Source of the DNA: Chloroflexota bacterium
GTDB taxonomy: Bacteria; Chloroflexota; Limnocylindria; P2-11E
Length of the DNA stretch: 9,920 nucleotides
Direction: 5' to 3'
NCBI GenBank assembly: GCA_016875665.1
Contig: VGPA01000037.1
Location: 1 to 9,920, forward strand
Positions within the stretch are counted from its first letter, which is position 1. The number at the start of each line of letters is the position of its first letter. Below, piece after piece: positions 1 through 7,231 of this stretch. The notes under the pieces are model-generated. The model worked only from the letters and a program-made list of their open reading frames with translations. It did no database searches and had not been told where the DNA came from. A program made the position numbers and the translations under genes.

Positions 1-81
1 CCCGACCTCGTACACGTCGCGGACCTTGCCCTTGCGGAACATCGTCGCGCCGGGGACGTCGGACTGGACGAGCACGCTCAT
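1..81 (-). other. purC: Start of the SAICAR synthase (PurC) domain within the PurB frame
   Basis: From the ATG at 79-81 the frame encodes a PurC-like N-terminus, with the conserved KGKVRDVYEVG at fused-protein residues 511-521. This is the nucleotide-binding strand-loop of SAICAR synthases (commonly GKVRDVY or GKAKDVY). PurC ligates aspartate to CAIR using ATP, and its product SAICAR is the substrate of the PurB half. The domain continues beyond the window. A weak AAGG lies about 10 bases before this ATG, so internal initiation giving a free PurC as well cannot be excluded. Confidence 0.8.
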
Positions 82-1563
82 CGCTTCACCGCCTTCTTCC
101 GTGGTGCGGGCGACGGGTGCCTTCACGGACGCCGCAGCGGGTGCCGGAGCCGAGGGCAGCGTCTCGTGCTCGGGCATGATCCCGGCAAGGCGCGCGCGCC
201 AGGTGCGCGCCACGTCGCGCGCCACCTCGCCGGCGAGCCCGCGGTACTCCTCGGGCCGCTCCAGCACGCGCCGCTCGTCGGGGGTGAGCTTCGCGATCAC
301 CTGGCGCAGCCCGTCGTCGTGCATTGCGACCTCGAGCACGGTCACCCCGCCGCGTTCGGCTTCGAGCGTCAGCCGGCGCACCAGCTCGTGCGCCTCCGCC
401 TGCCCGTGCTTGGCGAGGAGCACGTACAGCGGCTCGGCCGCGATCTGGCCGCGCGACAGGTTGAGGTTCGCCTTCATCTTGTCGCGGTCGACGCGAATCC
501 CCTCAAGCGAATCAGCGAGCCGGCCCGCGCAGTACGCGAGGATCGCGACGAGCTCGGCGAGGAACCGCTGGGACCCCGAGTTCGTCAGGTCGCGCTGGTG
601 GTCGGAGATCTGGTCGAGGTACGTCGTCATCACGCGCGGTGCCGCGACCTTCCACATGCTCTTCACGTTCTCGAACGAGATCGGGTTGCGCTTGTGTGGC
701 ATCGTCGACGAGCCGACCTGTGTCTCGACGAACGCTTCGGTGATCTCCGCGATCTCGGTGCGCTGGAGGTTGCGCAGATCGTCGGCGAGGTTCGCCATGA
801 CGCCCATCGCGGTCACGCACGCGTGCGCGAGGTCGGTCCACCCCTCGGGCTCGACGATCTGCGTCGAGATCCCGCCGCGGCGGACGCCAGCGCGCGCGAG
901 GAACGCGCGCTCCAGCTCGCGCGGGTCGCGCACCAGGAGGCTGAGCGCGTTGTACGCGCCCACCGCGCCGGAGAGCTTGCCCGGAAGCGCCGCGGCGGCG
1001 GCGCGGAGCGCCTCCACCCGCCCGCCCACGCGGGCCACGTACTCGGCCATCGCGAAGCCGAACGTGATCGGCTCGGCGTGGCGGCCGTGCGTTCGGCCGA
1101 TCTGCGGCGTGTCGGCCTCGTTCTCGGCGAGGCGGATGAGCCGCGCGGCGAGCAGGCCCAAGCGCGGGAGCACGACGCGCTCGATCGCGCGGCGGTAGCG
1201 GAGCGAGTTGGCGGTGTCGACGATGTCGTACGACGTCGCGCCGAGGTGCACGAAGCGGCCGGTCTCCGGGGGGAGCTTCGCCACGATGACGTTCACGAGC
1301 GCGCGCACGTCGTGGCGGGTCTTCCTCTCCTCCTCGGCCACGGCGGCGGGGTCGACGTTGGCGCACACGGCGGCGATCCGCTCGGCGACCGCGAGCTCGA
1401 TCGCGCCGGCGTCGGCGAGGGCCTTCGCGAGGTGCCCCTCGACCTCGGCCTTGTGCGTGACGTAGCCGTTCTCGGAGAGGTAGGGGGCGAGCGCGGCGTG
1501 GAGCTTGGCGTCTCCGCCGATGTAGCGGAAGTCCAGTGGAGAGATGGCGTCGAAACGGTCCAC
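1..1563 (-). CDS. purB: Adenylosuccinate lyase fused in frame to the N-terminus of SAICAR synthase (PurB-PurC), partial at left edge
   Basis: PurB cleaves SAICAR to AICAR plus fumarate and adenylosuccinate to AMP plus fumarate. I translated this frame by hand from GTG at 1561-1563. It shows the fumarase/aspartase-superfamily signatures in order: KTRHDV near residue 81, TSYDIVDT at 110-117, GRTHGRHAEP at 156-165 (catalytic His159), the flexible loop GSSTMPHKRNP at 284-294, and QRDLTNSGSQR at 323-333. The lyase fold appears to end near residue 465. No stop codon follows: an Ala/Pro-rich stretch (about 466-494) leads straight into a PurC start at Met495, and the frame is open to base 1. An AGGGG sits 5 bases before the GTG; a second GTG at 1567-1569 is possible but overlaps that AGGGG. 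purE ends 14 bases upstream. The lyase assignment is firm. The fusion is seen directly, although only 27 residues of PurC are inside the window. Confidence 0.93.
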   Translation of the reverse strand, partial: MDRFDAISPLDFRYIGGDAKLHAALAPYLSENGYVTHKAEVEGHLAKALADAGAIELAVAERIAAVCANVDPAAVAEEERKTRHDVRALVNVIVAKLPPETGRFVHLGATSYDIVDTANSLRYRRAIERVVLPRLGLLAARLIRLAENEADTPQIGRTHGRHAEPITFGFAMAEYVARVGGRVEALRAAAAALPGKLSGAVGAYNALSLLVRDPRELERAFLARAGVRRGGISTQIVEPEGWTDLAHACVTAMGVMANLADDLRNLQRTEIAEITEAFVETQVGSSTMPHKRNPISFENVKSMWKVAAPRVMTTYLDQISDHQRDLTNSGSQRFLAELVAILAYCAGRLADSLEGIRVDRDKMKANLNLSRGQIAAEPLYVLLAKHGQAEAHELVRRLTLEAERGGVTVLEVAMHDDGLRQVIAKLTPDERRVLERPEEYRGLAGEVARDVARTWRARLAGIMPEHETLPSAPAPAAASVKAPVARTTEEGGEAMSVLVQSDVPGATMFRKGKVRDVYEVG

Positions 1564-1577
1564 GGGCACCCCTAAGA

Positions 1578-2057
1578 CTACGCGGAGAGGATCTTGTCCG
1601 CCGCCGCCTTCCGCTGCGCCTTGATCTTGTCCTGCAGCGCAGGTTCGCCGAGCGAGAGGATCTGCGCCGCAAGGAACGCGGCGTTCCGGGCGCCGCCCTC
1701 GCCGATCGCGACGCAGCCCACCGGGATCCCGGGTGGCATCTGCACGATCGACAGGAGCGCGTCGAGGCCGTTCGCGATCGAGGCCGAGCCCGACAGCGGC
1801 ACGCCGATCACCGGGTAGGTGGTGTGCGCGGCCACGGTGCCCGGCAGCGCGGCGGCAAGGCCCGCGCCCGCGATGAACACGCGCACGCCGTCCTTCTCGG
1901 ACCGGCGGATCCACGAGACGAGCTGCTCGGGCGTGCGGTGCGCCGAGAGCACGCGCATCTCGCTCTCGATCCCGAGGTCCTTCAGGACCGCCTCCGCCGC
2001 GCTCATGGTCGCCTTGTCCGACGCCGAGCCCATGACGATGCCGACCTTGTCTGCCAC
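1578..2057 (-). CDS. purE: 5-(carboxyamino)imidazole ribonucleotide mutase / AIR carboxylase catalytic subunit
   Basis: PurE forms CAIR, either by rearranging N5-CAIR (class I, with PurK) or by carboxylating AIR directly (class II). The 159-residue length fits a stand-alone PurE. Visible motifs are GSASD at residues 10-14, SAHRTP near 39-44 containing the catalytic His, AGAGLAAALPG near 63-73, PVIGVPL, and GLDALLSIVQMP followed by GIPVGCVAIG. The overall pattern is class I-like, but the usual AHLPG segment reads AALPG, so one normally conserved His is Ala. The start is GTG at 2055-2057, with a strong GGGAGGT at 2066-2072 and 8-base spacing. The gene ends in TAG, 14 bases before the purB GTG. 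No purK is visible here, so whether the enzyme needs PurK cannot be settled. Confidence 0.93.
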   Translation of the reverse strand: MADKVGIVMGSASDKATMSAAEAVLKDLGIESEMRVLSAHRTPEQLVSWIRRSEKDGVRVFIAGAGLAAALPGTVAAHTTYPVIGVPLSGSASIANGLDALLSIVQMPPGIPVGCVAIGEGGARNAAFLAAQILSLGEPALQDKIKAQRKAAADKILSA

Positions 2058-2099
2058 TCTTCGCTACCTCCCGCGCTCCGCCGAACGATAGGCAAACCG

Positions 2100-2113
2100 C
2101 GGCGCACGCGCCG
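2100..2113 (-). other. Short GC-rich inverted repeat in the purD-purE gap
   Basis: CGGCG-CGTG-CGCCG can form a 5-bp stem with a 4-base loop in the 76-base gap between purD and purE. No T-run follows, so it is not a convincing intrinsic terminator. The rest of the gap holds the purE ribosome-binding site and an AT-richer patch, TTTGCCTATCGTT, that could be a weak -10 region. No good -35 is seen. The hairpin could be chance at this GC content. Confidence 0.25.
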
Positions 2114-2133
2114 TCAGGCGGAGCCGCTCGCCG

Positions 2134-3471
2134 CTAGACCTCGCGGAGCGCGATGTCGCTCCGGAAGAACGCCCCCTCGAACCGCACCGCCTTCGCGCCG
2201 GCATAGGCGCGCTCGCGCGCGTCCTTCACGGTGTCGCCGCCGCCCACGATGTGCAGCACGCGACCGCCGCTGGTGAGCACGCCGCCGTTCGGCGCGTTGA
2301 TCGTCCCGGCGTGGAACGCGTAGACGCCTTCCGGTAGTGAGTCGAGCCCTTCGATGCGCTTGCCCTTCTCGTACGCGCCCGGGTAGCCCGCCGCGCACAC
2401 CGCGACGCTCACGTACGCGCGCGGCTCGAAGCGCACCGGGTTGGCGGCGACGTGCTCGGCGAGCCTGCCCGACCCGAGCGCGTGCATGAGCTTGCCGAAG
2501 TCACCGCCCACGCGCGGCAGTACGACCTCGGCCTCGGGGTCGCCGAAGCGCGCGTTGTACTCGATCACCTTGAAGCCGGCCTTCGTGCGCATGAGCCCCG
2601 CGTAGAGGACGCCGCGGTACGGCGTGCCGCGCTTCACCATCTCGCGGGCGATCGGCTCGAGCACGACCCGCGCCACGTCGGCCGCCTCGTCGTCGGGCAG
2701 CACCTTGGTCGGGGTGACGCAGCCCATGCCGCCGGTGTTCGGACCGGTGTCGCCGTCCCCCACCCGCTTGTGGTCGGTCGCGGGTGGCAGCGGCACCACG
2801 GTCTCGCCGTCGACGAGCGCGAGGAGCGACGCCTCGGGACCTTCGAGCACCTCTTCGAGCACGACCTTGCCCTCGCGGACCACTGCGAGGTCCAGAGCGT
2901 CGAGCGCCTCTTTGCGGCTGCGCGCGACGACCACGCCCTTGCCCGCGGCGAGCCCGTCGGCCTTCACCACCACCGGCCGGTCCGGCAGCGCCTCGGCCGC
3001 GGCGGCGGCGCTGGGATACGCCTTCCACGATGCGGTCGGTACGCCGGCGGCGTCCATCACCTCTTTCGCGAAGGACTTGGACCACTCAAGCCTGGACGCC
3101 TCGCGCGACGCGCCGACGGTCGCGATGCCGGTGCGGCGGAGGTCGTCGGCGAGGCCCCGCGCGATGAGCTCATCCGGTCCGACGATCGCGAGATCCACCT
3201 GCGCGGCGGCGACGTGCTGCTGGAGACGCCCGAGGTCGGTGGGCGCGAAGTCGAGCGTGTGCGCGAACAGGCCCATGCCGCCGGTGCCCGGCGTGATCTC
3301 GATGCGGTCGACGCTCGCGTCGCGCGCGAGGCGCCACGCGATCGCGTACTCGCGGCCGCCACCGCCGAGGATGAGCACCGCGTAGCCCGCGCCCGCGCGG
3401 CCCCGCGCCTGCGTGCGCTGCGCGCGCATGTCGCGGATCTGCTGCTGGAGGTTCTTCCCGAAGAGGCTCAC
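2134..3471 (-). CDS. purD: Phosphoribosylamine-glycine ligase (GAR synthetase)
   Basis: PurD joins glycine to phosphoribosylamine using ATP, making GAR, the second committed purine step. The ATP-grasp layout is clear: a Rossmann-like start with LILGGGGRE at 34-41, VGPDELIARGLADDL at 98-111, the ATP-grasp segments VVVKADGLAAGKGVVV at 167-182, PATDHKRVGDGDTGPNTGGMG at 230-250, and the metal-binding IEYNARFGDPE at 303-313. At 445 residues it is slightly long because about 30 residues precede the usual start (the family normally begins just before the GGGGRE strand). The chosen GTG (3469-3471) follows the methyltransferase stop by 18 bases but has only a weak ribosome-binding site. Later starts at ATG 3427-3429 or a GTG just before LILGGGG would give a conventional length, but they lack a Shine-Dalgarno sequence. 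Function is certain; the start is uncertain. Confidence 0.94.
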   Translation of the reverse strand: MSLFGKNLQQQIRDMRAQRTQARGRAGAGYAVLILGGGGREYAIAWRLARDASVDRIEITPGTGGMGLFAHTLDFAPTDLGRLQQHVAAAQVDLAIVGPDELIARGLADDLRRTGIATVGASREASRLEWSKSFAKEVMDAAGVPTASWKAYPSAAAAAEALPDRPVVVKADGLAAGKGVVVARSRKEALDALDLAVVREGKVVLEEVLEGPEASLLALVDGETVVPLPPATDHKRVGDGDTGPNTGGMGCVTPTKVLPDDEAADVARVVLEPIAREMVKRGTPYRGVLYAGLMRTKAGFKVIEYNARFGDPEAEVVLPRVGGDFGKLMHALGSGRLAEHVAANPVRFEPRAYVSVAVCAAGYPGAYEKGKRIEGLDSLPEGVYAFHAGTINAPNGGVLTSGGRVLHIVGGGDTVKDARERAYAGAKAVRFEGAFFRSDIALREV

Positions 3472-3489
3472 GCGCCTACCGACCCTTCG

Positions 3490-4275
3490 TCATGCCGGGG
3501 TCCAGGAGACGACGCCGACACGCCGGGCGGAGCGCGTGGCCGCGCCCGCGGCGAGCGCCTTCTTGAGCCGCTCGTCCTTCGCGCTGCCCTCGCGCACCCA
3601 GGCCAGCCGGCGGGCGCGCGCGAGCTGGGCTTCGGCATCACGCGGGGGCGCCGGGACGTCCACCAGGCGCACTTCGAACAAGCGCTTTCGCGCGAGCAGC
3701 AGCGCGAGCAACTCCGGGAGCGCCGGGAGCGAGGCGCGCTCAATCCCATGCACCGCGGGCCAGATGGCGTCGACCTCGGCGGGCGGCGGCGTCTCGAACA
3801 TGACCGCGACGCACAGGCGCGAGGCGGCCTTCTCCATCGCGTCCAGGAACGGACCGATCTCGTCGACGTCGTGGCCGACGTGCGCGATGAACGACACGGT
3901 CCCGCGCTTCCCGGCCATCGGCCAGCGCCCCTCGACCACCTCGACGTTCTCGGCGCCGGTCACGCCGATGCCCTGCTGCAGGACGCCGAGCATCCCGGGC
4001 GACGGATCCACCGCGATCACCCGGCGCACGTTCGCCGCAAACGGCAGCGCGAAGCGCCCGCCGCCCGCGCCGATGTCCACCACCACATCGTCCGGGCGCA
4101 GGAGCGTGAGCACGGTCTGGAGCGTCGGGTCGGGCGAATCGTCGGGCTTGTGGCGGAACGACTCAGCGACCGGCGCGTAGAAGTCGCCGTCCTCCTGCTC
4201 GCGCACCTGGTTCACCTGCTCGCGGTTGCGCCGCACGCGCGCGGCCCAGTCGGCGAGGAGGTCGGCCTCGGTCAC
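3490..4275 (-). CDS. Class I SAM-dependent methyltransferase, substrate unknown
   Basis: This 261-residue protein has a typical Rossmann-fold methyltransferase core. Motif I is VVVDIGAGGGRFALPFA at about 64-80, the acidic end of strand 2 is VIAVDPSPGML at 86-96, and a later strand reads RLCVAVMFE at 153-161. An N-terminal helical region (1-55) is rich in charged residues and a basic segment lies near the C-terminus. I see no motif that fixes the substrate. The GTG start at 4273-4275 overlaps the guaA stop as GTGA, implying translational coupling; another GTG lies two codons upstream. The same frame stays open further into guaA, but that stretch is antisense-like shadow sequence and does not resemble a methyltransferase. 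The context suggests co-expression with GMP and IMP synthesis, though a purine role is only inference. Confidence 0.85.
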   Translation of the reverse strand: MTEADLLADWAARVRRNREQVNQVREQEDGDFYAPVAESFRHKPDDSPDPTLQTVLTLLRPDDVVVDIGAGGGRFALPFAANVRRVIAVDPSPGMLGVLQQGIGVTGAENVEVVEGRWPMAGKRGTVSFIAHVGHDVDEIGPFLDAMEKAASRLCVAVMFETPPPAEVDAIWPAVHGIERASLPALPELLALLLARKRLFEVRLVDVPAPPRDAEAQLARARRLAWVREGSAKDERLKKALAAGAATRSARRVGVVSWTPA

Positions 4276-5813
4276 TCCCACTCGATGGTGGCGGGCGGCT
4301 TGGACGAGATGTCGTACGCCACGCGGTTCACGCCCGGGACCTCGTTCACGATCCGAGCGGACACCCGGGCGAGCACCTCGTAGGGGATGCGCGCCCAGTC
4401 GGCGGTCATGAAGTCGCCGGTGACGACCGCGCGGAGCGCCACGAGCGAGGAGTAGGTGCGGAAGTCGCCCTGCACCCCCACGCTGCGCACCGGCGTGAGC
4501 ACGGCGAACGCCTGCGAAATCTCGCGGTACAGGCCGGCGGCGCGCAGCTCCTCGATGAAGATCGCGTCCGCCTCGCGCAGCGTGTCGAGGCCCTCCGCGT
4601 CGACCGCACCGATCATGCGCACGGCCAGGCCCGGACCCGGGAACGGGTGCCGCCACAGGATCTCGTCGGGCAGCCCGAGCGCGCTCCCCACCTTGCGCAC
4701 CTCGTCCTTAAAGAGGCGCCGCAGCGGCTCGACCACCTGGAGCTTCATGTCGTCGGGCAGACCGCCCACGTTGTGGTGCGTCTTGATCCGCGCGGCGGTC
4801 TTGGAGTCCTTGGACTTGGACTCGATCACGTCGGGGTAGATCGTGCCCTGCACGAGGTGGTCGAGCGCCCGGTTCGCCGAGTGGAGCGACGTCGCCTCCT
4901 CCTCGAACACGCGCACGAACTCCTCGCCGATGATCTTGCGCTTACGCTCGGGGTCCGCGACGCCGGCGAGCTTGGCGAGGAAGCGCTCCTCCGCGTTCAC
5001 CGCCACCAGACGCACGCGCGGCGAGAAGGTCTCGACGACCTCCTTCGCCTCGTTCTTGCGCAGCAGCCCCGTGTCCACGAACACGCAGGTGAGCCGGTCG
5101 CCGATCGCCTTAGCCACAAGCGCCGCGGCGACGGCGGAGTCGACGCCGCCGGAGAGGCCGCAGATCGCGTGCTTGGACCCGATCTGCCGCTTGATCTCCT
5201 CGACGGTCTCGTCCACGAACGACGCCGGGGTCCAGTCCGGGGTCACCGTGCAGATGTGGAAGAGGAAGTTGCGGATGATCGTCTCGCCGTTGGGCGTGTG
5301 GGCGACCTCCGGGTGGAACTGCACGCCGTACCGGCGCGCGCCGTCGCTCATCGCGGCGGCCGGGAGGCGGTCGGTCTTCGCGATCGCCGTGAAGCCCGCG
5401 GGCAGGCGCTTCACCGAGTCGCCGTGGCTCATCCACGCGCGCTCGCGCGGCGCGAGCCCCGCGAAGAGCGCCGAGGGACCGAGCGACTCGACGTCGGCCG
5501 GGCCGTACTCGCGCTTGCCCTCGGCCGCGACCTCGCCGCCGAGCACCTGGGCCATGAGCTGCATCCCGTAGCACACGCCCAGCACGGGCAGCTCGCCGTT
5601 CACGATGGCCGGGTCCACCGACGGCGCACCCGCCTCGTGCACGCTCGCGGGCCCGCCTGAAAGGATCACGCCCTTGACGTTCTTCTGGGCGAGCTCGGCG
5701 GCGGTGACGTCGTGCGCGAAGATCTCGCAGTACACGCCCAGGTCGCGCACGCGGCGCGCGATGACCTGCGTGTACTGCGAGCCGTAGTCGAGGATCGCGA
5801 CTGTGCTTCTCAG
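4272..5813 (-). CDS. guaA: GMP synthase (glutamine-hydrolysing), apparent CTG start
   Basis: GuaA converts XMP to GMP with ATP and glutamine. The 513-residue chain has a class I glutamine amidotransferase (opening ILDYGSQYTQ at 7-16, LSGGPASVHEAG at 51-62, nucleophile elbow GVCYGMQ with Cys81, QFHPEV with His167 and Glu169) followed by the ATP pyrophosphatase P-loop GLSGGVDSAV at 219-228. The C-terminal dimerisation domain ends in DISSKPPATIEWE. To include the conserved ILDYGSQ strand, translation must begin at or before CTG 5811-5813, which overlaps the tldE TGA as CTGA. No ATG, GTG or TTG lies close upstream in frame, and the next GTG downstream (residue 22) would delete the motif. GGAG at 5824-5827 lies 10 bases before the CTG. 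The product is certain; the CTG start is well supported but inferred. Confidence 0.95.
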   Translation of the reverse strand: MRSTVAILDYGSQYTQVIARRVRDLGVYCEIFAHDVTAAELAQKNVKGVILSGGPASVHEAGAPSVDPAIVNGELPVLGVCYGMQLMAQVLGGEVAAEGKREYGPADVESLGPSALFAGLAPRERAWMSHGDSVKRLPAGFTAIAKTDRLPAAAMSDGARRYGVQFHPEVAHTPNGETIIRNFLFHICTVTPDWTPASFVDETVEEIKRQIGSKHAICGLSGGVDSAVAAALVAKAIGDRLTCVFVDTGLLRKNEAKEVVETFSPRVRLVAVNAEERFLAKLAGVADPERKRKIIGEEFVRVFEEEATSLHSANRALDHLVQGTIYPDVIESKSKDSKTAARIKTHHNVGGLPDDMKLQVVEPLRRLFKDEVRKVGSALGLPDEILWRHPFPGPGLAVRMIGAVDAEGLDTLREADAIFIEELRAAGLYREISQAFAVLTPVRSVGVQGDFRTYSSLVALRAVVTGDFMTADWARIPYEVLARVSARIVNEVPGVNRVAYDISSKPPATIEWE

Positions 5814-7165
5814 TACTGCGTTGCTCCGGTGAAGGTGAATGCTCCCAGGTGCACGGCCGGGACGCGCTGCCAGGCCGCGCGCAGCCCGAACTGCTCGGTC
5901 GGCATGATCAGCCGCAGCTCGCTGCCGATGCCTTTGAGCGTGCCAAGCGAGCCGTGGATCGAGTCGGTGAAGCGGAAGTTCTTCACCGGATAGGCGATCT
6001 CGCCGTTCTCGATCGCGAACGTGCCGTCGCGCGTCATGCCGGTCACGATCGTGCGCAGCTGGTGCACCCAGCGCACGTACCAGAACCGCGTGACCAGGAC
6101 CCCACGCCGGATTCCCTTGACCAGCTGCTCTCGCGACTTGTCTCCCGGCTCGAAACGCAGGCTCATCGGAAGTGCGGGTATGGTGCGCTCGGGCGTCGCG
6201 TGGCCGGTGGGGGCGCGACGGGCGCGGCGGGCGGTTCCGGCGTCCCACACCACGTCCTTCGCGACGCCGCGCTCGATGATCGTGACCCGCTCCGTGGGTT
6301 GCCCCTCGAAGTCGAACGCGCGCGGCACGCCGAGCGGGTCGAACGTGTCGTCGACGAGCGTGAAGTCGCCGGTGACCTTCTCGCCGAACCGGCCGGCCAT
6401 GAACGAGCGGCCCTCCTCCACGGCGAGCCCGGTCAGCTGGCCGGAGAGCATGCCGATGAGGTCGCGCGTGGCGTACGGCTCGAGCACGACCTCGTGCGCG
6501 CCGACCGGGAAGTCGCGCGGCCGCTGCGCCCGCAGCGTCTTCGTCACGGCCTCGGTCGCCACGGCCTCGGCGTCGAGGTCACCGAAGTCGAGCGCCACGC
6601 GCTGGCCGAACGACGAGCCCGCGTCGCCGAGCACGGCGGCCTGCGCCTCGCTCACCGTGTTCGGCGCGTAGGCCCACACGCCCTTCGTGTTCGCGACGGC
6701 GAGCTCCTGGACGTCGGTCGAGACGAAGCCGGCGGCGCGTAGCCCCTTGGCGTGCGACGCGTCGCAGATCACCTTCGCCGCCTTCGCGCGGTCCATCGCG
6801 CTCGCTGCGGCGGTGCGGTCGCGGAACGCCGACGCGGTCGCCGCGAGCGGGCGCGCCTCCGGGATGCCGGGGAAGCGGTCGTTCTCCGGGGCGAGCCGCG
6901 CGAGCGCGCTCGCCTCGCGCGCGACTTTCGCCAGCCCCTCGGCGTCGATGCGGTTGGTGGAGAGCGACGCCACGCGCTTGCCCACCGCCACGCGCACGTG
7001 CACGTCCGCCTCGCGGCTCACCAGGTTCTGGTGGATCGCGCTGTTGGCGAAGCGCGTGAGCGAGCCGGTGCGCGCGATGACCACGGCCTCGGCCGCGTCG
7101 CCGGTTGCGTGGCGCAGCGCCTCGTCCGCGACGCGCCGCAGCTCCCTCTCGCCGAAGAGGCTCAT
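5810..7165 (-). CDS. pmbA: TldE/PmbA, non-catalytic partner of the TldD metalloprotease
   Basis: TldE pairs with TldD to form a cytosolic heterodimeric protease known in Escherichia coli for microcin B17 maturation and CcdA degradation. The 451-residue product matches the length of E. coli PmbA. It has the N-terminal DAAEAVV strand near 23-29, DVHVRVAVGKRVASLSTN at 54-71, and the C-terminal half with GDFTLVDD at 266-273 and the segment FAIENGEIAYPVKNFRFTDS at 383-402. It lacks the HExxxH metal site found in its neighbour, as expected for the E subunit. I chose ATG 7163-7165, which has GAGG only 2 bases upstream. TTG 7223-7225 is an alternative, preceded by GAGGAG at 5-base spacing; it would add 20 charged residues and nearly abut tldD. 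The stop overlaps guaA. Confidence 0.9.
   Translation of the reverse strand: MSLFGERELRRVADEALRHATGDAAEAVVIARTGSLTRFANSAIHQNLVSREADVHVRVAVGKRVASLSTNRIDAEGLAKVAREASALARLAPENDRFPGIPEARPLAATASAFRDRTAAASAMDRAKAAKVICDASHAKGLRAAGFVSTDVQELAVANTKGVWAYAPNTVSEAQAAVLGDAGSSFGQRVALDFGDLDAEAVATEAVTKTLRAQRPRDFPVGAHEVVLEPYATRDLIGMLSGQLTGLAVEEGRSFMAGRFGEKVTGDFTLVDDTFDPLGVPRAFDFEGQPTERVTIIERGVAKDVVWDAGTARRARRAPTGHATPERTIPALPMSLRFEPGDKSREQLVKGIRRGVLVTRFWYVRWVHQLRTIVTGMTRDGTFAIENGEIAYPVKNFRFTDSIHGSLGTLKGIGSELRLIMPTEQFGLRAAWQRVPAVHLGAFTFTGATQY
5811..5827 (-). promoter_or_regulatory. Ribosome-binding site and CTG start of guaA overlapping the tldE stop
   Basis: On the minus strand GGAG (5824-5827) is followed after 10 bases by CTGA, in which CTG opens guaA and TGA closes tldE. 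The arrangement copies the common ATGA/GTGA coupling junction with CTG as the start codon, and decides the guaA N-terminus. Confidence 0.6.
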
Positions 7166-7173
7166 TTCCTCAA

Positions 7174-7193
7174 GCCGCAGCCTTCGCTGCGGC
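7174..7193 (-). other. Perfect 7-bp stem-loop just upstream of the tldE ATG
   Basis: On the minus strand GCCGCAG-CGAAGG-CTGCGGC forms a perfect 7-bp stem with a 6-base loop, ending about 8 bases before the ATG at 7165 and flanking its GAGG. It could modulate access to the tldE ribosome-binding site. It is not followed by a T-run, so it is not a typical terminator. If translation starts at TTG 7225, the hairpin falls inside coding sequence. Confidence 0.5.
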
Positions 7194-7218
7194 CCCTCAG
7201 GGTCGTGCTCGCTTCGTC

Positions 7219-7231
7219 GCGGCAAAGCCGC
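7219..7231 (-). other. Small inverted repeat after the tldD stop
   Basis: GCGGC-TTT-GCCGC forms a 5-bp stem with a 3-base loop within the 79-base tldD-tldE gap. Around it the bases AGCGAG recur (GCGAGCGAGG and GAAGCGAGC), so the gap has a palindromic, repetitive look. Function is unknown, and a 5-bp GC stem is easily produced by chance here. Confidence 0.3.

Noticed and set aside
26..1575. Two long plus-strand open frames opposite purB (390 and 469 codons)
   Set aside because: Both are antisense to a lyase with all its catalytic motifs and show shadow composition.
2100..2113. Hairpin after purD as an intrinsic terminator
   Set aside because: The stem is short and no T-run follows on the transcribed strand, and a strong purE ribosome-binding site follows. 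It is kept only as a weak inverted repeat.
2452..4383. 643-codon plus-strand open frame opposite purD, the methyltransferase and guaA
   Set aside because: Its translation is rich in Arg, His, Ala and Gly with no recognisable motif, and it lies antisense to three well-identified genes. Long antisense frames are expected at this GC content.
4276..4656. Upstream extension of the methyltransferase frame into guaA (to 388 residues)
   Set aside because: The extra residues are Arg/Gly/Ala-rich shadow sequence inside guaA. The methyltransferase-like part begins at the GTGA junction.
5814..6248. Upstream extension of the guaA frame into tldE (to 658 residues)
   Set aside because: The extension lies entirely within tldE and has no GMP synthase similarity. 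Family length is met from CTG 5813.
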